From: a bacterium
GTDB lineage: Bacteria; Cyanobacteriota; Vampirovibrionia; Gastranaerophilales; Gastranaerophilaceae
DNA length: 6,337 nucleotides
Reading direction: 5' to 3'
NCBI GenBank assembly: GCA_017444705.1
Contig: JAFSWA010000055.1
Span: forward strand, 1-6,337
Positions 1 to 5,508 of this stretch are shown piece after piece. The notes under the pieces are model-generated. The model did no database searches. It had not been told where the DNA came from and saw only the letters and a list, made by a program, of their open reading frames with translations. A program made the translations under genes and the position numbers. Positions within the stretch are counted from its first letter, which is position 1. Each line of letters starts with the position of its first letter.

Positions 1-21
1 AATTTAGTTATTACATTTTTT

Positions 22-30
22 TGTTAGAAT
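22..30 (+). promoter_or_regulatory. Candidate extended -10 promoter for gmk operon
   Basis: The sequence TGTTAGAAT fits an extended -10 element (TGn followed by a near-consensus TATAAT). It lies about 19 nt before the gmk ATG, so the leader would be short and would still include the GGGG-containing ribosome binding site at 41-44. No good -35 hexamer is visible in the few bases upstream. The region is very AT-rich, so a chance match is possible, and the operon may start further left outside the window. Confidence 0.3.
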
Positions 31-49
31 AAATTAAAAAGGGGAACAA

Positions 50-610
50 ATGAAACCAAAATTATTTGTAATAGCAGGACCGTCAGGAGTCGGAAAGGGA
101 ACAATTATAAAAGACTTGTTATCACAAAATGATAACCTGACTCTCAGCGTTTCATCAACAACAAGACAACCCCGCCCCGGAGAAGCTGACGGAATAAATT
201 ATAATTTCTTAAATCAGGAGCAATTCAAAACCGCAATTGAAAACGGCGAATTTCTTGAATGGGCGGTTTACAATAATAATTATTACGGCACAAAAAAATC
301 TGCCGTTGAAGATGCACTTAATATCGGTAAAAGTATAATTTTAGAGATAGAAATTCAAGGTGCATTGCAAATTATGGAAAAATGCCCTGATGCCGTTTTT
401 ATTTTTATTCTTCCGCCATCATATGAAGAACTTGAAAAACGGCTAAGAGGCAGAAATACCGAGGATGAACAGACTATTCAAAATCGTCTTAAAATTACAC
501 AAAAAGAACTTGAAATCGGTAAAAAATTCAAATACAGTGTGGTAAACAATAAAGTTGACGAGGCGGTCGAAAAAATTCTTGAAATCGTGAATAAGGAGTG
601 CGAATGTTAA
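50..610 (+). CDS. gmk: Guanylate kinase
   Basis: Cytoplasmic guanylate kinase, which phosphorylates GMP to GDP with ATP in purine nucleotide supply. The 186-residue protein is close to the family's usual 185-210. The P-loop GPSGVGKG is at residues 10-17 (Lys16 contacts ATP phosphates). The GMP-binding signature STTRQPRPGE with following DGINYNF is at about 36-53, and EFLEWA...YGT follows near 70-85. The IEIQGA segment and the arginine-rich lid RLRGRNTEDE complete the fold. The ATG at 50 has a GGGG ribosome binding site 5 nt upstream and begins directly at the first strand of the kinase fold, as in homologues. The last seven bases overlap the start of coaBC, which suggests translational coupling. 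In Bacillus-type genomes rpoZ (RNA polymerase omega) often sits between gmk and coaBC; here it is absent. Confidence 0.97.
   Translation: MKPKLFVIAGPSGVGKGTIIKDLLSQNDNLTLSVSSTTRQPRPGEADGINYNFLNQEQFKTAIENGEFLEWAVYNNNYYGTKKSAVEDALNIGKSIILEIEIQGALQIMEKCPDAVFIFILPPSYEELEKRLRGRNTEDEQTIQNRLKITQKELEIGKKFKYSVVNNKVDEAVEKILEIVNKECEC
593..598 (+). promoter_or_regulatory. Ribosome binding site deciding the coaBC start
   Basis: AAGGAG lies inside the 3' end of gmk, 5 nt before the ATG at 604. This favours the ATG over the in-frame GTG at 598, which overlaps the ribosome binding site itself. Confidence 0.75.
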
Positions 611-1851
611 GCGGTAAAAGAGTTTTAGTAGGAATAACAGGCGGAATTGCGGCTTATAAAATCTGTGAACTTATAAGAATGTTCAAAAGACAAAATGCTG
701 ACGTAAGAGTTGTCGTAACACCTAATGCACTTAATTTTGTTACAAAATTGACACTCCAATGCCTCAGCCAAAATGATGTATATTGTGAAGCCTTTAATGT
801 CCCTGAATGGAAACCGGAACATATTGCGTTGACTGAATCTGATATTTTTATAATTGCACCTTGCAGTGCAAATACTATCGGAAAACTTGCAAACGGTTTA
901 GCAGATAACCTTTTGACCTCAACCGCCATGGCTTTTAAAAACCCTATATTAATCGCCCCCGCTATGAATGACGGAATGTGGGAAAATAAGATTTTGCAGG
1001 ATAATTTGGAACGGCTAAAAAAAGCAGGATATGAAATAATTGAACCCGAAACAGGCTTTTTGGCTTGCGGAAGTCAGGGCAAAGGCAGACTTGCGGATTT
1101 GAATAAAATTTTTGATAAAGTGGTGTTATTTTTAAATACCTCGCCCATTGATAGAGAGGTCTGTTCTCAATTTGAGATGAATGAGAAAATCAGAAAACAG
1201 AACGAGGGGTGTTATTGTGAAAAAATAAACAATAAAAAAATCCTTGTAACGGCAGGCGGAACAAAAGAAAAAATCGACCCTGTAAGGTATATTACAAATA
1301 ATTCATCGGGCAAAATGGGCTTGGCTATTGCGGATTATTTGTATTCAAAAGGGGCTGATGTTACACTTGTTTCAACATTTGAAATTGAAAGACCTTATAA
1401 AGTTACGGTCGCTAAAAGTGCCGATGAGATGTTTAAAACTGTCAAGACCATTGACTTTGATGCAGTATTTATGACGGCGGCAGTTGGTGATTTTAAGGTT
1501 AAAAATGTTAGTGAGCAAAAAATTAAAAAAACTGACGGAAACGGTTTGAATTTGGAATTAGAACAAAACCCCGATATTTTACGGTATTTGGCTGAAAATA
1601 AAAAGACAGGGCAAACCATTGTCGGATTTTGTGCTGAAAGCGAAAATTTAATTGAAAACGCAAAAGAAAAAATTAAGAAAAAAGGTTGTGATTATTTGGT
1701 CGCAAACGATATTTCAAGAAAAGATATCGGATTTGACAGTAATGAAAATGAGGTTTATATTTTAGACAGAGAATTAAATATTAAAAAGTTTGATAAAGCA
1801 TCGAAGACACTTATTGCAAAAGGGATTGTTGATTATATATGGCAGAATTAA
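604..1851 (+). CDS. coaBC: Bifunctional phosphopantothenoylcysteine decarboxylase / phosphopantothenate-cysteine ligase
   Basis: Catalyses two consecutive steps of coenzyme A synthesis: ligation of cysteine to 4'-phosphopantothenate (CoaB) and decarboxylation to 4'-phosphopantetheine (CoaC, FMN-dependent). With the ATG at 604 the protein has 415 residues, the usual size. The N-terminal CoaC flavoprotein domain (about 1-178) shows GITGGIAAYK at 10-19, catalytic His73 in PEHIALTE, the PAMNDGMW motif at 119-126, and catalytic Cys155 in GFLACGSQGKGR. The C-terminal CoaB domain (about 209-415) shows TAGGTKEKIDPVRYITNNSSGKMG from 216, AAVGDF near 292, the KIKK lysine motif at 306-309, NPDIL, VGFCAES and ANDIS. 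All key residues are present. The linker at about 180-206 looks longer and more GAG-rich than its surroundings. It overlaps gmk by 7 nt and nif3 by 13 nt. Confidence 0.97.
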   Translation: MLSGKRVLVGITGGIAAYKICELIRMFKRQNADVRVVVTPNALNFVTKLTLQCLSQNDVYCEAFNVPEWKPEHIALTESDIFIIAPCSANTIGKLANGLADNLLTSTAMAFKNPILIAPAMNDGMWENKILQDNLERLKKAGYEIIEPETGFLACGSQGKGRLADLNKIFDKVVLFLNTSPIDREVCSQFEMNEKIRKQNEGCYCEKINNKKILVTAGGTKEKIDPVRYITNNSSGKMGLAIADYLYSKGADVTLVSTFEIERPYKVTVAKSADEMFKTVKTIDFDAVFMTAAVGDFKVKNVSEQKIKKTDGNGLNLELEQNPDILRYLAENKKTGQTIVGFCAESENLIENAKEKIKKKGCDYLVANDISRKDIGFDSNENEVYILDRELNIKKFDKASKTLIAKGIVDYIWQN

Positions 1852-2558
1852 AAGAGATTATCAATAAAATTGAAAGAATCGCACCTCTCAGGACCCAAGA
1901 GGAGTGGGATAATTCAGGTTGGCAAATAAGGCTGAACAAAAAAAATATCAGAAGAATTTTACTATGCGTAAGCATAACGGACGATATTTTAAAACAAGCT
2001 TTATTAAAAAAATGTGATATGATAATTGCCCATCATCCGTTGTTTTTTGGCGGCGGATTCGATAAAGAAATAGCAAGAGATTTAATCAGGTATCACCTGC
2101 CTGTTTATTCGATACATACTCCGTTTGATAAGGCTGTCGGCGGCACAACCGATATGCTCATTGATTATTGCGGGTTTTGTATTGACGATATTTTAAACGA
2201 TTATACAAAAATTTATTATGCCGATATGACCTTAAAAGAGTTGATACATCGTATTAAAAAGGGTTTGGAAATTGATAAACTTAGAGTTACAAATTATAAC
2301 CCTAAAAAAATTGTCAAAAAAGTAGCGTTTTGTGCGGGTTCGGGAACGAGTTTCTGCGAAGATGTCATAAATGCAGAATGTGACTGCTTCGTAACGGCGG
2401 ATTTAAAGTATCATACGGCTTTGGATAACAATTTAACTATAATTGATGTCGGGCATTTTGAGAGCGAAAGACCTGCCTTAAATACATTGAAAAATTTATT
2501 GAAAGATTTCGCCGAAGTAGAAATTGCTGATGAAAAATCACCAATAGAGATTATTTAA
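1839..2558 (+). CDS. Nif3-like dinuclear metal center hexameric protein
   Basis: Member of the Nif3/YbgI/YqfO family, cytoplasmic ring-forming proteins with a two-metal centre, often annotated 'GTP cyclohydrolase 1 type 2-like'; their cellular role is not settled. The 239-residue protein matches the short bacterial form without the inserted domain found in YqfO. Family motifs in order are WDNSGW at 23-28, AHHPLFF with His65 and His66, SIHTPFDKAVGG with His93 and Asp97, TADLKYH in the second half, and DVGHFESE with His206 and Glu210. The histidines, Asp97 and Glu210 are the expected metal ligands. The ATG at 1839 overlaps the coaBC end by 13 nt. The nearest purine-rich stretch (AGGG at 1821-1824) is too far for a good ribosome binding site, so translation probably depends on coupling to coaBC. 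It is the last gene of the operon, before a strong palindrome. Confidence 0.92.
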   Translation: MAELKEIINKIERIAPLRTQEEWDNSGWQIRLNKKNIRRILLCVSITDDILKQALLKKCDMIIAHHPLFFGGGFDKEIARDLIRYHLPVYSIHTPFDKAVGGTTDMLIDYCGFCIDDILNDYTKIYYADMTLKELIHRIKKGLEIDKLRVTNYNPKKIVKKVAFCAGSGTSFCEDVINAECDCFVTADLKYHTALDNNLTIIDVGHFESERPALNTLKNLLKDFAEVEIADEKSPIEII

Positions 2559-2572
2559 AAATAATATTCAGA

Positions 2573-2598
2573 AGCGGCGACGGTATACCGTCGCCGCT
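2573..2598. terminator. Perfect 26-bp palindrome, probable bidirectional terminator
   Basis: Bases 2573-2585 are the exact reverse complement of 2586-2598, giving a very GC-rich 13-bp arm (at least 11 bp of stem once a tight TATA loop is allowed) in an AT-rich setting. It lies between the nif3 stop and the stop of the convergent gene at 2605, which is where a shared terminator belongs. Neither side has a long clean T-run, so it is not a textbook intrinsic terminator. It could also be a REP-like palindrome. Confidence 0.7.
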
Positions 2599-2604
2599 AA
2601 ATTA

Positions 2605-3141
2605 TTAAACATATTCAAATAAAGTCTGAGGCAATGTCTTTTTTAACTCTGCACGTTCTTGAGGAGAAAGCTTTGATAAATCAATTTCTGTTCCGTCCGG
2701 TTTTATTATAAAATCGCCGCCTTTACCGAAAGATTTATAAGCATTTTCGCCATTAGGAGTAATTCCGTACATTTGACGTCTTATAAGTGTTTTAGGGTCA
2801 ATCATTTCTCCTGAAATAATAGCAGTTCCATCGTCATCATATTTAAATTTAAGACTTGTAAATTGTATACCGTTGTCAGGAGTATTTTCTATAAGACCAA
2901 CTAATTTACCATCCATATATTGTTTAGTAACTTCTGTTTGTAAACCTGTATAAGGATGAAATCTTTTTGCTACTTTTTCTTCATAATTATCTTGTTTTAC
3001 TTTTGTAGAAAAATCTACAACATCTGATGCTAATGTTTTAAGAGCAGTAGCCGCCGTATTAATAACTTCACTTGGCTGAGTTGTTTTTTGAGTTGAAATA
3101 ATTCCTTTACATCCGAAATTTTGAATACCGTTAATTGTCAT
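2605..3141 (-). CDS. Hypothetical protein, 178 aa, no recognised domain
   Basis: I do not recognise a domain. The ATG at 3141 is chosen because GGAAGG sits at 3148-3153, 6 nt upstream; a longer frame would start at a GTG at 3171 and bury this site. The protein begins MTINGIQNFGCKG and has no hydrophobic segment that could be a signal peptide or membrane helix. The first half is rich in Thr, Ser and Lys and probably helical. The second half has short strand-like segments (LVGLIENTP, FTSLKFKYDDDG, AIISGEMID, GDFIIKPDG) joined by polar turns, then a charged helix, SPQERAELKKTL. The short 'INGIQNF-G-KG' N-terminus resembles small proteins I associate with Gastranaerophilales; this is recollection, not a search. 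It converges on nif3 and is probably monocistronic, with its promoter in the region before 3180. Confidence 0.8.
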   Translation of the reverse strand: MTINGIQNFGCKGIISTQKTTQPSEVINTAATALKTLASDVVDFSTKVKQDNYEEKVAKRFHPYTGLQTEVTKQYMDGKLVGLIENTPDNGIQFTSLKFKYDDDGTAIISGEMIDPKTLIRRQMYGITPNGENAYKSFGKGGDFIIKPDGTEIDLSKLSPQERAELKKTLPQTLFEYV

Positions 3142-3314
3142 AAAATACCTTCCTTTCATTTTTATACACACTAAGTAAATTTACCTACACTTATATTAAA
3201 ACTTTCTTAAAAAAATAATTGCCATTTTTTATGAAATTAAATCGGTAAAATTATCTATATATAGAAATAATAATGGTTTTCGCACTTTACAAATCTTAAT
3301 ATTTATTGATATAT

Positions 3315-3343
3315 AATCGGTTATTATAATTATTTAACCGATT
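3315..3343. promoter_or_regulatory. Inverted repeat, probable operator of the XRE regulator
   Basis: The arms AATCGGTTA (3315-3323) and TAACCGATT (3335-3343) are exact reverse complements separated by 11 nt, which places their centres 20 bp apart (two helical turns on one face). A third half-site, AATCGGT, occurs at 3240-3246. The repeat lies 44 nt before a gene for a DNA-binding regulator and encloses a TATAAT, so autoregulation by promoter occlusion is the natural inference. Confidence 0.5.
3325..3330 (+). promoter_or_regulatory. Candidate -10 box for the XRE gene
   Basis: A consensus TATAAT lies in the spacer between the two operator arms. A second TATAAT at 3312-3317 overlaps the left arm. 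TTTACA at 3286-3291 is the best -35-like hexamer; it is 20 bp from the second box, longer than ideal. Which box is used cannot be decided by eye. Confidence 0.35.
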
Positions 3344-3386
3344 TATTATCATTAAAAAAAGAGGTAAAAAATATTAAAATTGATAT

Positions 3387-3701
3387 ATGAGCATAAAAAA
3401 CTTACTTGGAAAAAGAATAAAAGAAATAAGAAAAGAGCATGGATTAACGCAAGAGGAGTTTGCGGAAATGATAAACATTTCTCAAAGGACTTTGAGCGGA
3501 ATAGAAGTTGGAAAGAACTTTTTGACTTCACAAACACTTGATAAAATTCTTGAGGTTTTTGAAATGCAGCCTGACGATTTGTTTAAATTAAAAAATCTAC
3601 GCAGTGCAAAAGAATTAAAAAAAGAGATTACAAAAGCACTTGAAAACATGCCTGAGCATAAAATAAGAGTGATATATTCAATTGTGGACGCAATAAAATA
3701 A
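3387..3701 (+). CDS. XRE/Cro-type helix-turn-helix transcriptional regulator
   Basis: This 104-residue DNA-binding protein has a lambda-repressor-like HTH at about residues 8-62. LGKRIKEIRKEHGLTQEEFAEMINISQRTLSGIEVGK shows the typical 'R..R...GLTQ..A....IS...IS..E.G' pattern, with helix 2 at about 21-28 and the recognition helix at about 32-40. The C-terminal 40 residues are a charged helical tail of unknown role. An in-frame stop just upstream (TGA at 3381-3383) fixes the ATG at 3387 as the first possible start. The ribosome binding site is poor: GAGG at 3361-3364 is more than 20 nt away. It is divergent from the 178-aa gene and preceded by an inverted repeat that could be its own operator. 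It lies outside the tRNA-bounded element, so it need not belong to it. It could be a chromosomal regulator or a remnant of an older insertion. Confidence 0.9.
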   Translation: MSIKNLLGKRIKEIRKEHGLTQEEFAEMINISQRTLSGIEVGKNFLTSQTLDKILEVFEMQPDDLFKLKNLRSAKELKKEITKALENMPEHKIRVIYSIVDAIK

Positions 3702-3761
3702 ATTGCTTGCAAAAAGTGTATTTTTGGTGTAGATTTTAAGTTATAGAGATTCTGAAAGAGA

Positions 3762-3780
3762 CCCTGAAACAAGTTCAGGG
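3762..3780. repeat. Short palindrome CCCTGAA-n5-TTCAGGG
   Basis: A 7-bp stem (3762-3768 with 3774-3780) closes a 5-nt loop ACAAG. Translated on the minus strand, it and its neighbours give 'SETKNLSVSGHPELVSGSLSE', a peptide pattern I know from mis-annotated repeats in many bacterial genomes. It is probably one unit of a dispersed REP-like family, or a weak terminator after the XRE gene. Confidence 0.6.
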
Positions 3781-3797
3781 TGACCTGAAACAGATAG

Positions 3798-3828
3798 ATT
3801 CTTCGTTTCGCTCAGAATGACGAAGAAT
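3798..3828. repeat. Nested palindromic repeat ATTCTTCG ... CGAAGAAT
   Basis: The outer 8-bp arms (3798-3805 and 3821-3828) are exact reverse complements. An alternative inner pairing uses ATTCT (3798-3802) and AGAAT (3814-3818). The loop contains TCGTTTCGCTC, similar to the loop of the palindrome at 3880-3900 read on the other strand (TCTTTGCTC), which suggests related repeat units. Confidence 0.55.
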
Positions 3829-3858
3829 GGAGTGGCGAATATCGTCAAAAAGTGGTTA
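3825..3858 (+). pseudogene. Degenerate duplicate of the tRNA-His 5' half
   Basis: Bases 3825-3858 match 3933-3963 (the tRNA-His 5' flank, acceptor strand and D-arm) except for one G-to-A change and three extra A's. The similarity may continue weakly: GGATT at 3871 and GGTTCCGA at 3880 resemble the anticodon-arm region of the real gene. The rest is replaced by a palindrome and no T-arm or acceptor 3' strand remains. It looks like a decayed tandem tRNA copy and is not functional. Confidence 0.5.
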
Positions 3859-3879
3859 CCTGACCTTGAAGGATTAGAC

Positions 3880-3900
3880 GGTTCCGAGCAAAGAGGAACC
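3880..3900. repeat. Palindrome GGTTCC-n9-GGAACC
   Basis: A 6-bp stem (3880-3885 with 3895-3900) encloses GAGCAAAGA. It lies at the end of the degenerate tRNA copy, where the variable loop and T-arm would be, so it may have arisen from, or been inserted into, that copy. Confidence 0.5.
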
Positions 3901-3941
3901 ACAAAACAAAAAGTTTGAAAATTGAATAAAATGAATGGAGT

Positions 3942-4018
3942 GGCGAGTATCGTCAAGTGGTTAAGACCTCGGATTGTGGTTCCGATATGCGTGGGTTCGA
4001 ATCCCACTACTCGCCCCA
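3942..4018 (+). tRNA. tRNA-His (anticodon GTG)
   Basis: A full cloverleaf can be folded. The acceptor strand GCGAGTA (3943-3949) pairs with TACTCGC (4008-4014). The D-arm is GTC/GAC. The anticodon stem TCGGA/TCCGA carries the loop TTGTGGT with anticodon GTG. The variable loop is TATGC, and the T-arm GTGGG-TTCGAAT-CCCAC is perfect. G at 3942 is the extra G-1 of histidine tRNAs and pairs with discriminator C73 (4015), the identity element read by histidyl-tRNA synthetase. The 3' CCA (4016-4018) is encoded, and a T-run follows. The antisense strand of most of the gene is also the end of the recombinase frame. If an element inserted here, its own sequence has restored the 3' end of the tRNA. Confidence 0.95.
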
Positions 4019-5484
4019 TTTTTAACATTTTTCCACATTTTTAGTCTATAAAATATCGGAAACAGTTCTATTTTAAGGGTTTTGCCGTCATAGTTCAGGG
4101 TTCGACAGCATGTTTGTATTATTTCTCTTTTTACTTGCGGTTCCGCAAGTCTGAACAGTTCGGGCAATTGGTTACAAAATGCCGTTATCAGGCTTAATTT
4201 GTTATATAAAATTTTGCTCTTTTCTCTGCGTTCTTCAAGCTTTATTTCTAATTTATTGAGTTCGGATGACCATTGCTGAATCATATCTCCCCAGTCGCTA
4301 TCACTCATTGGTAAATTCCCGTCAAGTTTATCTGCATAACTGTTTTTAATTCGGTTTTTTAACATTTCTATTTTCTTTTGAATTTCAATAGGACTTTCAA
4401 TGCTGTTTTCATAATCCTTTATCGCCTGTAATATCTCCTTCGCCTCGCTTTTTAACAGTTCAATTTCTGCCGGCGGAATATAAATATCGTCAAGCATTTG
4501 CATGAAAACCTTTTCAATTTCTTCCTGTCTTATCGCTTTTACTCCGCAATGACATCTGTAATAAATATATTCTCCGGAATTATGAGCTCCTGTTTTCATT
4601 TCCGCTGATAAATTATGTTTCCCGCAATTCTGACATTTTATCATATTTGTATAAGGAAAATACATATCATGAGTTTTGGGTTTTCTTAATCCAAACATTG
4701 ACTGAACCTGATAAAACAAATCTTTTGAAATTATCGGTTCTTGTTTACCCTCATATATTGCCCCTTTATAAGGTAATTGCCCGATATAAAAACTGTTCTT
4801 TAACATCCATTCAAATTTTCTTGGCGGATATTTTTCGCCTTTTTTATTTTTGAATCCGTCAAAATATAACGTTTCTCCTAATCGCTTTAAAGAATAATTC
4901 CCCGTAGCATATAATTCAAATGCTTTTTTGATAAAAGGAGCTGTCTTTTTATCAATAACAATTATTCTTTTCCCGCTTTCATCAGATACATTTTTATATC
5001 CGATAGGAGCTTTGCTCGGTCTTATCCCTTCTCTTGCTTTTTGCTCCATTCCCATTGCCGTTCTTTGAGAAATTTTCCTTAATTCATATAAATTCAAACC
5101 TTTTATAAAATGCCTTAAAAGTTCTCCTTCAGGGCTTGTTTCGTTGCATTCGGTAACTGATAACGGCTGAACTTTGCATTCCTGAAAAAATTTGCCCAGG
5201 ATAACATAATCTTCTTCTGTTCCCCTTGAGATTCTTTCCCATTTCCAAAAAATAACGGCTTGAAATTCCCCGGTATGCTCTTTTCCCCATTTCATCATTT
5301 CTTTTAAAACGGGCCTTTTTAAATCTTTTGCACTAATTCCCTCTTCTCGAAAGACTTTAATAACTTCATAGCCCAATGAAGCGGCAAAATCTTTGTCAAT
5401 TCTCTCCTGTCCGTTAAGAGAATAGCCTTTTGTCTGCTCTTCGGTCGAAACTCTGACATAAATAATACATTTTTTATTTGGCAT
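3961..5484 (-). CDS. Large serine recombinase (site-specific integrase)
   Basis: DNA recombinase that integrates or excises a mobile element by double-strand cleavage through a 5'-phosphoserine link. The N-terminal resolvase domain (about 5-150) has YVRVSTEEQ with nucleophile Ser13 and Arg11, GYSLNGQ at 20-26, and KWERISR with Arg84 and Arg87 in the catalytic arginine positions. The 'recombinase' domain follows at about 150-265. A zinc ribbon has Cys284, Cys287, Cys311 and Cys313, and a charged coiled-coil region lies at about 345-430. All these parts are intact, so the enzyme is probably active. Residues 490-507 (GASSGIRTHAYRNHNPRS) are antisense tRNA-His and the stop lies in its D-loop, so the original C-terminus probably ended elsewhere. 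The ATG at 5484 starts 24 nt after the 58-aa ORF and has only a weak GAG just before it. Confidence 0.93.
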   Translation of the reverse strand: MPNKKCIIYVRVSTEEQTKGYSLNGQERIDKDFAASLGYEVIKVFREEGISAKDLKRPVLKEMMKWGKEHTGEFQAVIFWKWERISRGTEEDYVILGKFFQECKVQPLSVTECNETSPEGELLRHFIKGLNLYELRKISQRTAMGMEQKAREGIRPSKAPIGYKNVSDESGKRIIVIDKKTAPFIKKAFELYATGNYSLKRLGETLYFDGFKNKKGEKYPPRKFEWMLKNSFYIGQLPYKGAIYEGKQEPIISKDLFYQVQSMFGLRKPKTHDMYFPYTNMIKCQNCGKHNLSAEMKTGAHNSGEYIYYRCHCGVKAIRQEEIEKVFMQMLDDIYIPPAEIELLKSEAKEILQAIKDYENSIESPIEIQKKIEMLKNRIKNSYADKLDGNLPMSDSDWGDMIQQWSSELNKLEIKLEERREKSKILYNKLSLITAFCNQLPELFRLAEPQVKREIIQTCCRTLNYDGKTLKIELFPIFYRLKMWKNVKNGASSGIRTHAYRNHNPRS

Positions 5485-5494
5485 CTCAAAAAAT

Positions 5495-5500
5495 ATTATA
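5495..5500 (-). promoter_or_regulatory. Candidate -10 box before the recombinase
   Basis: A perfect TATAAT on the minus strand ends 10 nt before the recombinase ATG, with TATTGT 17 bp further upstream as a poor -35. Transcription from it would give an almost leaderless mRNA. Such boxes arise often by chance in DNA this AT-rich; co-transcription with the genes upstream is equally possible. Confidence 0.25.
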
Positions 5501-5508
5501 CATGAAAA

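Larger units (their letters stand above)
3142..3386. other. Divergent intergenic region with regulatory inverted repeat
   Basis: This very AT-rich gap separates two genes transcribed away from each other, so promoters for both should lie here. The right half contains the inverted repeat and TATAAT described separately. Near the left gene there is a TATAAA on the minus strand (3166-3161) and a 10-bp palindrome, GTAAATTTAC, at 3175-3184. A lone AATCGGT at 3240-3246 matches the arm of the operator-like repeat. I see no structured RNA or riboswitch. Confidence 0.5.
3702..3941. other. Repeat-rich non-coding region between XRE gene and tRNA-His
   Basis: These 240 bp hold no credible gene. They contain at least three palindromic units and a decayed copy of the start of the tRNA-His gene, listed separately. 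A minus-strand reading frame crosses the region (about 4028 to 3741) but its product is antisense tRNA plus repeat and should not be called a protein. Confidence 0.7.

Noticed and set aside
625..929. Two minus-strand open frames inside coaBC
   Set aside because: They lie fully opposite a strongly conserved gene and encode no recognisable motif.
1395..1619. Minus-strand open frame inside coaBC
   Set aside because: Antisense to the conserved CoaB domain, with no ribosome binding site or motif.
3171..3171. Alternative GTG start for the 178-aa gene
   Set aside because: The GGAAGG site lies downstream of it and is correctly spaced for the ATG at 3141.
3352..3772. Two minus-strand open frames opposite the XRE gene
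   Set aside because: Phe/Leu/Ser-rich products are the usual complement of a Lys/Glu-rich gene; the + strand HTH pattern is clear.
3825..3963. attL/attR pair flanking a small inserted element
   Set aside because: The repeated part is the tRNA 5' side plus its flank, and the 108-bp unit between the copies carries no gene; a decayed tandem copy explains it better.
3741..4028. Minus-strand open frame of 95 codons starting MLKMGRVVGFEPTH
   Set aside because: Its first part is antisense tRNA-His and the rest translates the degenerate tRNA copy and the palindromic repeats; the peptide pattern is a known mis-annotation type, and there is no ribosome binding site evidence.
4647..4853. Plus-strand open frame inside the recombinase
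   Set aside because: Antisense to the zinc-ribbon and recombinase domains and without any supporting signal.
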